Shown here: piece after piece, positions 22,760 to 35,200 of the stretch
How positions within the stretch are numbered: position 1 is the stretch's first letter
Layout: each line of letters starts with the position of its first letter
NCBI GenBank assembly: GCA_029962745.1
Contig: CM057165.1
Span: 22,028,126 to 22,092,125 of the forward strand
Reading direction: 5' to 3'
Source: Echinometra lucunter
Lineage: Eukaryota > Echinodermata > Echinoidea > Camarodonta > Echinometridae
DNA length: 64,000 bases
Notes under the pieces: generated by a model
What the model was told of the DNA's origin: nothing
Databases searched by the model: none
Seen by the model: the letters and a program-made list of their open reading frames with translations, nothing else
Made by a program: the position numbers and the translations under genes

Positions 22760-24430
22760 AGATTACTTAGGGCATTTATGAAATCATAAAACCTTTTGAT
22801 TTGATTCCATAAACACCCTTCTTGGTGTTATCCTTTACAAATGCACTACCTGTACTACACAAATTATTTTTTTCGGCTGATGGGTACACTTCAAAATCCC
22901 TACAGTGCTTGTTAAATCACTGTACATGCTTTGCTTTCTTCAAAAACAAATATGCACACTTTAGAATACCAAAAGATACTTATAATAGTGCAAAATAAAT
23001 GCGACCCTCCACCACAAAACATAATGATTCTTTCCTCCAAATTCAGAATGTATGGGAGGTCTGCTGAAATACAGAGCAACTAGAATCTTCCAAAGGCTGT
23101 GGAATACCCCTAGAATACCATAATACTTCATACATTTATTGAATCTACAGTCTCATAAATAAATAGATAATATTAATGAAATGAATAAATAGATATATTT
23201 TGATATCTTCCTGAAAAGGAAGATTATGAGTGGAAAAAGAGGTAATTCAATCGGGTATTAGAATACGTATTTCATTCCCTTGTCTTTACAAAATACAAAA
23301 CATAAATAGCACACTTCCACTTTAATAAACAACTGCAAACATGAAATTGATGGACAAATTTACAAAATGAACATGGTCTACAAATACCTTACACAGCAAT
23401 CATACAAGAAGTATACCAATATGATCAGTCATGGTGATATTACATGAATGAAGTTTTCTACAAATGAATACAAATGTAATGAAAAATGAAAGATACATTT
23501 ACAAACATTACTGATACATGACACACACGACAAGACTAAACAAGATAGCACAACCACATCATATCACCTGCACTGTGCGATTGCAGAAAAAATATGAGCA
23601 CATATAAAAACCTTGCTGCGGGAAAAGCACCACGTGTAGCATATAAACATATCAAGATTTTAGAATAACAGTTTAAAAAAAAACAGACCTGTTCAAAAAC
23701 GCATTCTTTTATTTATGCATAGATCTAAAACAATTTCTAAAGTGATTACCGGTAGTGCTAAATGTACATGTACAACACTGCATTCTGACTAGGAAAAACA
23801 GTAAGCTGTAACAGGTGAAAAGGTTTGTAACTATGCTCTTTAGGAAGGAGCGTTTAGAAATTTGAATACATTTGTGAACGGGTCTATTGTACAAGATCTT
23901 TATAACACACCAGTATAGATTTAGGAAGATAATGTGTTTTAACTCATACTTTTAAGAGTTACATTCATTCCAGAAAATCATTGTTACATGAAAATATTTC
24001 AAATAATGTTGCACACAGTTAAATAAAGCAAGGCATGGTTTGACCAAATATTACAATTGAAGTTCTGAAAATTTTTGATACTGACCCACATCAATTCAGC
24101 CTCAAGACAGCTTTACAGGTAGTACAAAATAGTATAAAATATAGTCCAGTTTAAATCAATTCAGACATGATAAGAAAATCCAACTCCTGTTCTGTGCTTA
24201 CACTTTGCATTCCAAATTGTTTCAACTAAACCAGACAAAGTCAAAGAAAAGGCATGCATGGCTTTATATATATTGTAAAGTCTCTTAGTGCAAATAAACT
24301 TATCAAGGTGTAAACAGAATACAGGAAACAAAAACTGACACAGTAAAATAAATGTAAAATAATAATTATCGTGATGATACACTATTATACATATAGTGCA
24401 TGCTCTGGAGTTGAATAAACCGTAATATGT
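22760..24430. other. AT-rich unique sequence, no gene seen
   Basis: Long, repeat-poor and AT-rich with scattered short frames of 60-75 codons on both strands, none with a recognisable domain. It could be untranslated sequence of the minus-strand SMYD gene or plain intergenic DNA; nothing in the sequence decides. Confidence 0.4.
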
Positions 24431-24436
24431 GCATCA

Positions 24437-24552
24437 AAATTAGAATTTCTCAAGTGCATTAAAATTAGAATTTCTCAAGTGCATTATCACCTCGGCCTAT
24501 GGCCTCGGTGAGATATAGTGCACAGGAGAAATTCTATGTCTATGGATGCACA
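24437..24552. repeat. Foldback hairpin with a duplicated arm segment
   Basis: AAAATTAGAATTTCTCAAGT is present twice in tandem on the left, then CACCTCGGCC TAT GGCCTCGGTG forms the tip and GAGAAATTCTATGTC the right arm, ending GGATGCACATTTTATGG opposite ATATGTGCATC. The tip is a near-perfect 10-bp stem. A second inverted pair, ATATAAGATGGG (about 24602) with CCCATCTTATATAT (about 24848), encloses the following 240 bp. Confidence 0.65.
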
Positions 24553-25164
24553 TTTTATGGTATATTTGACAACAAAGAGCATGTACTACAGTATGTGTTA
24601 TATAAGATGGGAAACTGCTCTTGGGATCAGAGCTCACCAAACTATACATTGCAACATACAATGACAAAGTGCAACGAACTCCATATTATCGATAATTCGT
24701 TAGTTATCGATATCTTTGCCTATGGGATTTTGTACACAAATAAGCGTGCAATATAACGGCGTTATATACCACAGTCGTGGCCATATAACCAATTACGCAA
24801 TGGCAAGAAGAGTAAATCTGACCAATCAGAAACCTTGTTTTATGTAACCCATCTTATATATCTATATATAGTGGAAACCTTTAAAGAGCTCCTATATCAA
24901 AAGATTCCTGACATAGCAAGGTAGTTTTGTTGGTCAAAGGCTTTACGTTCTTTTGTTTTTTATATCTTGATATAACACAATGCCTGATATGAATCAGCAT
25001 GCTGTAACCAGGGGTACCATCATAACCAGGGTACAACATTGTGTAGCGCCATCTCATGTCCATCAGAATACAGTTATGCAATGTTGTCAGGCAATTTTTA
25101 TGACACAATCGGCAATGAGAATCCCAAAGCCGATTTTCTTTCTTGTATTACGACATATGACAAC

Positions 25165-25228
25165 AAATTGGAAAATAGCACTGAACACAGACATAACTAT
25201 GTCTGTGTTCAGTGCTATTTTCCAATTT
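25165..25228. repeat. Perfect 31-bp inverted repeat with a 2-nt loop
   Basis: AAATTGGAAAATAGCACTGA and the following 11 bases to 25195 are repeated exactly in reverse complement from 25198 to 25228, with only AC between. Exact arms and almost no loop are unusual for an aged repeat. Confidence 0.9.
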
Positions 25229-25272
25229 TGCAGTACCAAACACCTATTCAGACAACAAATTTCCTAACTTCA

Positions 25273-25684
25273 TTAACCCATAGAGGTACAGTGTCACCTT
25301 TAGGAGACGCTTTTGCAGTATCTGTTGGTCCAGAATCTTGGGCAGTACATTTTATACATGAGCAGAAAGAGAAAAATGCACTGACAAATTTCAGCCCATT
25401 CCCATCACAGTATGGTGTGGCGTTCTCGAATAAGAGCAGTTTAAGTGTAACTAATCATTAAACTCTTTAAATTGGCAACGCAGTGAATAATATATAATCA
25501 CTATTTCTGTGTTCAAATTGGCAATTTCTGATTCAATTTTACAATTATATTTCATTTTGGTTTATGTTATATCCATATTTATTTTTTTCAAGCTATGTAA
25601 ACGTGGAAAAAAATAATTTATATTGCCAATTTGAGGATTGAAGATGATTAATTTAGACCTCAAGGAACTCTGTACTGCTATAAT
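25273..25684 (+). mobile_element. TTAA MITE, family A, copy 2
   Basis: Starts TTAACCCATAGAGGTACAG and matches 1549-1968 almost throughout, including GGTGTGGCGTTCTCGAAT and TTGCCAATTTGAGGATTGAA. The right end reads TACTGCTATAATC, so the terminal GGGTTAA has been lost. Confidence 0.75.
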
Positions 25685-25758
25685 CTTCTTGCAGATAACA
25701 CTTTAAAAATTCCTTTCACACGTGTCTGGTACTCAGGGTACAGCATTAAAAAAAAGAA

Positions 25759-26245
25759 TTAAAGTGATTACACAATGGTACAAAAAAATTTGATATATGA
25801 TCAAGAATAGAATTCTAAGAACAATAACATTAAAACTTTGATGATTTTCAATCAAAATCAATGCATTTTGGCTAATTTTCTCAGAAAAAGTCAAGAGTTG
25901 ACCAAAAAATTTGAGTATGAGGTATGACGTAAAAGTGGGTACCCAGCTTCGTGCATTGCACTTGTGCTGCGCGCTAGACTGTACAAAATGCATTATACCT
26001 TGCGCGCATTTTGCTAGAATTACGCGACAAGGTACCCACTTTGACGTCATTTTGATGTCAAGGAGGGTACCCAGTTGAAACTGGGTCACAGCTGAGGGGT
26101 CAAAAATATCCTGAAATCTTACCACATTTGGGGGTTTCCTTGGCAACACGACTTTTTAAAAAACTTTAGGCAGATGATTTTCTGCTAATAAAATCATGCT
26201 CTTTTGAATGAGCTAACATTGTTTCAGCACTGGGTACCCCCTTCA
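25759..26245 (+). mobile_element. TTAA MITE, family B, copy 2
   Basis: Starts TTAAAGTGATTACACAATGG and ends AGCACTGGGTACCCCC. The interior contains a smaller inverted repeat, GGTACCCACTTTGACGTCA with its complement-like GACGTAAAAGTGGGTACCC. Homologous to 29507-29993 (inverted) and 2634-3090. Confidence 0.75.
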
Positions 26246-26416
26246 AATTATTCCGAAAAATGGTAAATTTCAGTTGGTACCCCAGGGTACCAAATACCGC
26301 ATCATATAACAAGGAGATTTTTTCATGGTCCCAAGATTCTTGTTATGGTGAGTTTCCATTGTAGCCCTCTAAAACTTAGCAACTTGAAGGCAGCATTATC
26401 AGAACATGTATACAGA

Positions 26417-26592
26417 CGAACCCCTTTATAACAAACTCCTCTGGATCAAAGAAATTACCTCTTTATATCGAAACCTTATTGTATCAGAGCTAAAAAGATA
26501 ATAAAATACAAAGAAGTGGGTCCGGCAAAATTACCATGTTATAACAGGAGTTTGTTATAACAGTGTTCTTTATAACCAGGCTCTACTGTACT
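26417..26592. mobile_element. Tc1/pogo-like MITE with CAGTAGAGCCTGGTTATAAA-type end
   Basis: Left CCTTTATAACAAACTCCT and right AGGAGTTTGTTATAACAGTG, TTCTTTATAACCAGGC, TACTGTA. Read inward from the right end the sequence is TACAGTAGAGCCTGGTTATA, as in Tigger/pogo-derived MITEs. About 175 bp. Confidence 0.6.
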
Positions 26593-27107
26593 GGCACAAG
26601 GCACTCAAGATATTCTACTTTATAAGCTGAAATTTTTGCAGTGGTTTAATTTTCGCTAATTTCGCTATGATGTCCTCGCCAAAGTTTCCACTCAGAAAGA
26701 TGCCTATATACTCGTATAAAAATATCTTTCAAAACGTGAAAATAATAACTCACTAATATGTCAAACTTGTCTCAAATCACTAAAATATCTGTACGCTAAA
26801 ATATTAGCTTATACAGTATCTGATAGCCACTTACTACACCGGGGTAAGAAATGGAAAATGCAGAAAGATGGCCTGCAAATAAGACAAAACCAATGAGCAA
26901 AGTTTCCAACCCACAACCTCAATCAATATTCTTGTGAAGGAACTAGTGCAACATGACATCAGCATTCAGATATGAAGAACAGGAAAGCAGGCTTCTAAAA
27001 CATATATCGGGAATTTCTTTGTTTTTTAGATGGATGCAGGGTACTGCAAAACAAAGGCGTTTTTTTGCCAACCTACAAGTGCATATCAAACAAATGCGAG
27101 CTTACAT

Positions 27108-27603
27108 TTAAAGGCATTGGCTAACTTTGTGAGTAGCTGATTTAAAAAATTCTCCAACTAAGATGAAACATGTGCATGAGTACTTGTATTTGTACTCAAA
27201 AACCCTGAAACCAACCATAATTTGGAATGAAAAAGTGTAAGTTAGACACAAACGGTGATTTTATTATCCTTCCTCTCACAAGACAATCACGAAGAGGACC
27301 ACTTTGCTTGAATTTGAAAATGCCGTTATGTGCCTCCCGCCACGTGATACGCCAATACACACAGTACGGTAAGGTGAGTCATACGCTCATGCGCACTCTT
27401 TATATCTCTTCTATGCAACCGACCCTCGTATATTTCTCAAACATTGGTTCACATTTTAGATATTTAAAAATACTTCCTGTGGATATTATACTTTGAAACT
27501 TTCAGACTGGTATTTTTACACTATAACCCTTATGTTTATCCCATTTTCAAGTAACAAAACAAGATTTTTAAAAAATCATAACAATGTTAACCAATGTCTT
27601 TAA
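27108..27603 (+). mobile_element. TTAA-flanked MITE, family D, copy 1
   Basis: Begins TTAAAGGCATTGGCTAAC and ends GTTAACCAATGTCTTTAA: inverted ends of about 18 bp inside TTAA. Homologous in inverted orientation to 37238-37748 (AACTAAGATGAAACAT, GTACTTGTATTTGTACTCA, GAAACTTTCAGAC). Confidence 0.8.
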
Positions 27604-27609
27604 CCAGTT

Positions 27610-28640
27610 TCATGCCAATGTTTGTTTTGCTACTAAAACTGTATGTGAGCTTTGAATTTGTGGGTTTATACTGTCTACTGCCTTGTCCTCACTTGTGATA
27701 GAAATAAAGATGAATAAACAAAGTCTTGGGACTTCTCTCAAAGATATAACATGCACACACACATAAGGCTTGTCGGATCATCCATGGCCCTTGCATATCA
27801 TTTGCATACTCATAAGCATAACATTAAAAACAGGCCAACTGAAATAAAATTATGAAATGTGTGCATGAATACATGATGTGATATTTGAAGGTGTTTGGCA
27901 ATTGATCTTTTTGCGTAAGCATCATACAGGAAAAATTCCTCATCTTTAGAAACAACATTAACACACAATGTGCCAAAAATAAAAAAAAATGTGAAATATG
28001 TAATCCATGAGAGGTGTTTTCATTGTACATGAATAGGAGGTCAGTGAAATTGCCATGTTCATGGAACATACCAGTTCTAAATTTTATGATCATGATTCAT
28101 CTAAATATTAAGTATATTGCTTCAAATCTATGTTTGATAAATAGCTGGTGTAGAAATGATTATCATATTCATCTTCTATATCATTATATTGTTTCGTCAT
28201 TGATTTAATTGTTTATTATAAGTATTGTAATTGTTGTCATCATTCATATTACTATTACATAATATATTTGTCTTAAACATCTAGTCATACATAAGTGTAT
28301 AATGTAAAAGTAGAGGTTAAAACTACCAGTGAAGATTTATTTTGTAACTACCGTAAAATTTCACACTTTTCAATTACCTGCACAGCAGTCATAAGTTTGT
28401 CACCTCTGTGTAAAAATGGGCTTCCAACGTCTAAACAATGTAGTGCAAAAACAGTGCATTGTTTAGATGCCTTAAGCCCTTCTTACACCAAGGCATGAGT
28501 TGATCGGTCAAATTGTATAAAACATAAATATTCATTTGGCAAACAGGAGATGATACAAACAATGAGCTCATGACTTAGAGTGTCTTGCTGCAGGTTGAAA
28601 TATCTTTGGTGATTGAAGCACAGAGGTTGTATGGCTGTAG
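27610..28640. other. No gene seen; possible SMYD 3' UTR
   Basis: AT-rich unique sequence immediately downstream (minus sense) of the SMYD stop at 28666. TTTATT words (AATAAA on the minus strand) occur, for example near 28213 and 28336, so the SMYD transcript may end in this region. Confidence 0.35.
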
Positions 28641-28665
28641 TTGGATGGTGGTGGGATGGACCCCT

Positions 28666-29245
28666 TTAGGAAGACTTGAGTTGCAGATCTTTGGCATATT
28701 GAGTTACAAGATGATTGTCTCCGTACGCTGTCTCCAGCAGTGGTATAGCCTGTAAAATTAAGAGAGAGAAAAAGAGCAAGGAAATAATCACAATTACATC
28801 GCTATTCAATTCAATTCAATTTTATTTCGTCCAAATTTACATGGAAATTCATTCCAAGATTTTACAAAGATATTACATAGTTCATATCAAAAACGTGAGT
28901 AAAAACATCAAAAAGAGTGAAATGAAAAATTACAAATAATCACATTTAGAATGTAAAAGATCAGAAAAAAAAGAAAAAAAAAGCATAACATGACATGACA
29001 TCAACTTGATACACAGAAGTACATAAAAATAAAAAATATTTTAAAAAACACCTTAAAAATTGTAATACAACCTGAGAACAGAGCACCCCCATCCCTGTAT
29101 TCCCCCCACCCCGATTCACACCCGAAGAGAATGAAAGAGAGAGAGAGAGAGAAAGAGAGATAAAGAAATAAAGAGAGAGACAAAGGCGGAGAAAAGGGAA
29201 AAGAAAGAGACAGAGAAGAAAAGAAGGGGTAAAAAGACAGAACGG

Positions 29246-29287
<42 letters not shown>

Positions 29288-32200
29288 TGGAGGCGAGAAG
29301 GGAACGGGGAAAAGAAATGCATTTACGAGTATTTCTATTCTTATGGCTCTAGTTTGATGATGGAAAGGGTCCCTTAGAAAGACTTGAAGTGTTGAAGTTC
29401 TTTGGCATATTAAGTTATATGAAGATTGTCAACATACGCATTCTCCAGCAGTCAGGCATGCAGGAACATGTATAAAGCATATCACTACTGTAGTGTCTCT
29501 ATGAGCTTAAAGGGGGGTACCCAATGCTAAAACAATGTTAATTCATTTAAAAGAGCACGATTTTATCGGCAGAAAATCATCTGCCTAAAATTTTTTTAAA
29601 GTCGTTTTGCCAATGAAATCCCCAAATGTGGTAAGATTTCAGGATATCTTTGACCCCTCAGCTGTGACCCAGTTTCAACTGCGTACCCACTTTGACGTCA
29701 AAATGACGTCAAAGTGGGTACCTTGTTGCGCAATTCTAGCAAAATTCACGCAAGGTATAATACAAATTGTACAGTCTAGCATGCAGCACAACTGCAATGC
29801 GTGAAGCTGGGTACCCAATTTTAAGTCATACCTCATAATCAAATTTTTTGGTCAACTCTTGACTTTTTGTGAGAAAATTAGCCAAAGTGCATTGATTTCG
29901 ATTGAAAATCATCAAATTTTTAATGCTATTCTTCTTAGAATTCTATTCTTGATCATATATCAAAAAAATTTTACCATTGTGTAATCACTTTAAGAAAGGA
30001 AAATAGAAATGAAGGTGCTGCAGTCTGCACAAAAAAAACTCATTCACAATGGTTTCGAGTGTAGGTACTTTGCTTTGCCCCCTCATTGCTTTGTCCCCTC
30101 TCAACATTCCAGTGCACCTGCCATGCAGTATAGCCAAGCAGATTATGAGGGAGAAGATAAGATGAGTTTTCCAATTCAGTAGAGCATCTGCCTGTCAATT
30201 CATAGATCATGGATTTGAGTCCGACCAAGTTGAAGAAAAAGGTCGAGTTCTGCTCAATGATTTATACTGAAGGCTTGTTCAGATATGACGCAAAACATCC
30301 CCCCCCCCCCCCCCCGACAAACCCCTACAGTTTTTTAGTCCTCAGATATAGCATGGTAAACCACACCACTTATGTTAATGAATGCACATTGATGCATCAA
30401 CGCTCAAATAAAAGTTGCAGAGAAAAACTCAAGGCATCATACTTTATGCTAACTTTTTAAGAAATTGATTGGTTCACAGATTTTTGTCTCTTGCCTTGGT
30501 CTTTATTTTTTTAATGAAGCCTCCTATCCCATTCACTTATAACATTAAAAAAGCAGGTTTGTCACGGGAGTTTGTAGTGTCCTTTCTGAACAATCCTCAA
30601 GGAATATTACTGACAGGATTATTTCTCACCTGGTCTAAGAGTTCATATGTCTTTGCTGTATCTCCTAGGCTGTAGTGGATGATACTCAGTGTCAGGAGAA
30701 AGAAGGCAATGTATGGGTCCTCACTGCTCAAATGCAACCTGCAAGATGATATCCAATGGATGATCATTTTCATAGGCATAATTTAGTACTTTCTGGGTTA
30801 CACCAAAAGCAGTAATTATTTATTCTCATAAACACAGATTACCCCCCTCCATTTTTTTAAAAGGGGGGGGGGGGGGAGCTCATGCAAGGATACTGACAAA
30901 GTGAACAGAAATAGGTGACTCACATCTCACATTAACCTTGCTAATAGAATGTTGAATATATCAATATAATATCTATAAATATCTATAATATGTGTGGGTA
31001 TGTTTGGGGGGGGGGGTAATTTCTCAGATTTCCCTTCATTTCAGTAACATTGTCATTTTCTTTGTATGTCTCTTATTTTGTTAAATGTAACACTACTCTT
31101 ACATGTATAATGGTATACTTTTTCAATGGCTTGTGGGGAATAAATGAAATCAAATTAAGTGCAGTCTAACCTCAGAACATCCAGGACTCCTTGACTAGCC
31201 TCCAGAGCCTCGTTCCAGTGCCCATAGCGGGAGAATGTCTGCATGGCCTCTAGGCTGACTCTCATCACACAGTGATGGGTAGGGTGGAGTAGGGAGGATT
31301 GCTCCCTCAGGCACTGCTTTAAGATGATGGCCAGACGATTGTCATGTGAGCATATAGGTCATGGTCAAGGTCAAAGGTCATCAGGGTTTGTTCTTTTCCA
31401 CTACAATATAAAGGCACATAAATGTTTAAACTCCAAAGAAGCAGTCCAAATGTTCTTCACAAAAATATCTAAAAAATAAAAAAATGAAGTGAACGACTAT
31501 ACCCCAAAGAAATTTCAGTGTCGATTATGACCATCTTTACAAAGACATACAGAAACTGCAAGTTTTTCTTTAAGTGGCATTTGTTGTAAAGTTTGTAATC
31601 TATTGATGATGTTAAGATATATTTATTCCCAATTCAATCAATACAATCTTAGGTCACACATGTTGAATAATACTTTTAAATATTATCAATCAAACAATAA
31701 TTACCTAAATTAGGGTACTGGTGCAATATATTTTAATCTTTAAAAATGTGACTGCTTGAGATCTGGTAGTAAAGGTGTATTATATCTGATGGTCGTAGAA
31801 GTTCTATTTCATAATAATTCAAAATAAATATTTTTCAAAAACTTAAAGGATATTTTCACAGGAGTTGGTCTCTACTTTTTCCTTCCGAGCCTTTTTGACT
31901 TCCTCTAGCACCTCCTCAGAAAAGGCTTCCATCCTCTCTACAGCAGTGGAATGTTCCAGGGAGAATATTTCAGCATGGCAGGTATTGCATGTCTGGAAGA
32001 ATGCATCTGAAATATGGGGGAGAAGAAAAATGAACAAGTACTGACCGCTTAATAACTGAAGCAAAGAAACAATACTACAATATAACATCACTTACATTTT
32101 GTACTATATGACAGTAGTGTAAATAGCCCAGCAGCCAATACCTCAAAAATTTATCAAATAAAAAACAGGTCTCTAGATTGCGTGAGAGTTCCGATAAGTC

Positions 32201-35200
32201 ATGAGCAACGTGTATGTGACCCCAGATCTCACCTATCAGCAGCACATTGCAAATAGAAAGCTCCATGATGAGTTGAAACAAAGGAAGGACTCTTTCGTCA
32301 CAGAGAGCCTTCCTTGAACGAGAATGAGACAGGTTATCTGGCCTACCGGAGAAGTATGTATGAGATGATCGACAGGATGTCGAATGAAATGGACTGTCGA
32401 TTTGTGAGTAACCCAGACATCACAAAGGCGTGTTTGGCATCAGACCCTGAATATGGGAGCTTCCGTGACATTCCCACAATGAAGTTGGCATTGGAAACAC
32501 TCCCAAATGCTAACATTGATGTATGCAGCCTGGAGAATCAAGCAGCTGTTGCTAAGCAAATGTTTTTCAAAGAGAAACCACCCACAACAGAAGAAGTACT
32601 GAAGGAGCTTTTTCAAAAGAAAAAGGCATTTCCAGACCTCTACACCTACTTCCAACTTGTATGCACAATTCCTGTCATCTCTGTGACAGCAGAAAGGAGC
32701 TTCTCTACGATGAAAAAAGTAAAGACACACCTACGAGCAACAATGGGACAGCAGCGGCTCTCAAGCCCCTTGGCCATCGAAAGAGAGAGCACTCAGAAAC
32801 ATTTAGCAGATGTTGCACCAGTAGTCGACCACTTCGCAAAGGGTAAACATCAACTCTGCCTTGAATAAAGAAAAACAGTCTGCTTGTCGTGAAGAAGTGG
32901 ACATTTTTTTTCCCTCTTTTTCTTCAGTTTACACCCTGATATTTCGTTCAGTGAAACTTTCCACTTTTAAAAAGTACACTTGCTTGAAGTCTTAAGTAAA
33001 ATCTGTAATAATTCTGCTTAATTTTACCTTGCTTTACAATGCTTAGAAACATTATTTCCAATGCGTATTTTCAAAAAGTCCCTACTGCGGAAGGGGGTTC
33101 CCCCTCCCACCTCCAACGATCAGTCGCTTCGCTCCTTGGTACATATCTTCCAAGCCCCCACAACCCCCCCCCCCCCAAGTTTTTGCTCTAAATCCCCGCG
33201 CCTGAACTGCATCAATGAAAAGAACTCCTACCTTGTATTGGAAGAACAGGTTCAAGGCAGCTTTCATTTGGACATTTGATACACATCATGAGATTGTCCT
33301 GATGGATAGAAATCACAATATAGAAGATTGAAAAAGGGTGTTGTATTCCATCTCAAAATCACTTCAACACATGAATATACAAGCGATTCAGTATAAAATT
33401 GATATAATTATACTATAGTTATAGTCTGGTTTTTTTTTTTTTTCAGGGTTTCACTGGATTTTGTGTGTAAGCATTACTGGTACAGGCTATTACAATGTAC
33501 AATGCATGGATGAACTCTTAAGGATTTGAAAATGAAATCAACACAAAATGAGCACGTACCAAGAAGGGCTATCAAGAATAAAGATGTAAATATGTTTATA
33601 GTATATATAAAACTTTACAATGACAGCAAGAATGTTTTGGCAGCAGATACACAAATTCTAAAGAGCAAAATCTGCCGATTGCAGTTATAAAACTAAGGGG
33701 AATTGTGAGACTTCTAGTCAAAGGAAAGGTCCCAGTACAAAGGAAACTGCAACTCACTCCCTATCATTGCAATTCAGAATCTTGTGCATATGTGTATACT
33801 TTTTTATATGACCAATCAGAATCCTGTCCGGGAGAATTCATATTTCCAGATTTTTAAAATAAAATTGCCTTTTAACAAAAAATAAGGTTATGGTAGGATT
33901 TTTTAGTTGTATGGTGTTCTAATTCTGCAAGCCTATGGAATGTATTCTCAGAACTGGAGCTTACCCTGGCGGTATCCAAACAACGAGGGCACTGGCAGGT
34001 GAAGCCATAAATTGATCTCAACTTTGCTTGTCTCTGTTGAGTTGGTAGGAGACTACTCATATAGCTGATGCAACACTGAAAAGAGAAAATAAGAGCCACA
34101 TTATGGTTTCCAATTTCTCTTGATCTTTATGCCATCACAAGAACTGCAGAATAAATCTGACTGGTATATTTCATAGCTACATATACGGTATGTTAGCTTG
34201 GGTAAAAATCTACTCATATACATGTTACCAATGCAACACTGGAAAGCGAGAGGAGATGAAAAATCATACCAGGGACGGCACCACGGTATTTTGACAGGGG
34301 GGCCAGATGACCCATAGGTGAGTTTATTTATGTTTTAAATGAACAATTAGGGGTATCATATAGTTTCATAACTCAGCCCTCTCTTTCCCATACTCTTCTT
34401 TCATCTTCTTTTTCCTCTTTTTTCTTCTTTTTCTCCTTTTTTACACCTCCCTCCATCACTGTACTTCAATCATTGTTGTACACTATCAAATCACACAATA
34501 TCTAATGAAATCAATGAAAAGTGCCCTTATGTACAATATATGGAAGGATTCAAGATTCAAGAGAATAAAAGCACCAGAATTGCATTAGATAATTAGGATA
34601 TTTTGTTTTGAAACTCTTGAAAATTTTACTTTCGTGCATGTTCCATGCTTTAACCAAAGTTGTTTGCTGAAACATTCTACTCAGAAACTTTCCAGAAGAT
34701 GTATATTTTGGAGATATATGTATCAATAAATTCATAAACAATTTTTCAAAATTTTATCCCATGTTAGTTTGATTAGAGGAATGTCTTCTTACCTCTTCTC
34801 CAACTTCTATCTTTCTTATTGCTCTCACACTTAATCTGGTTCCATCAAAAACAAAGGTACAGTTTGGTTCACAGCTATGGTTGAACATGGATGCTCTTTA
34901 TAAAGAGATAAATAGGAAAACAAAAACAAAACATAATTAATACAAACAAGCAATAAAATAATAGATTCATAAGTCAAACTATAAGCAAATATTTCATGGA
35001 AAGAAATAAATCTTGTCAAATTCAATTTCAAACAGTTAATCTTGAAATAATTGTTTGAAATACATTGACTGGTTTACAGTATATAAAAATGCTTACTTAA
35101 TACCACCACACAACCTTTAAAAATATAGCAAAGTTGGTTTACATGTCTGTTATGTTATGACATACACTTGTCAGAATAGCAAAGAAAGATTGTGTGAGCA

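Larger units (their letters stand above)
24868..26362. mobile_element. Composite element: possible outer repeat pair enclosing two TTAA MITEs
   Basis: TATAGTGGAAACCTTTAAAG at the left and TTGTTATGGTGAGTTTCCATTGTAG at the right are imperfect inverted copies, resembling pogo/Tc1-type MITE ends. Between them lie family A copy 2 (25273-25684), family B copy 2 (25759-26245) and a perfect 31-bp palindrome (25165-25228). The outer pairing is suggestive only. Confidence 0.35.

Noticed and set aside
25733..26149. 138-codon minus-strand frame beginning LPRKPPNVVRFQDIFDPSA
   Set aside because: The same peptide appears at 29607-29804 only because both are copies of MITE family B; the frame is broken differently in each copy.
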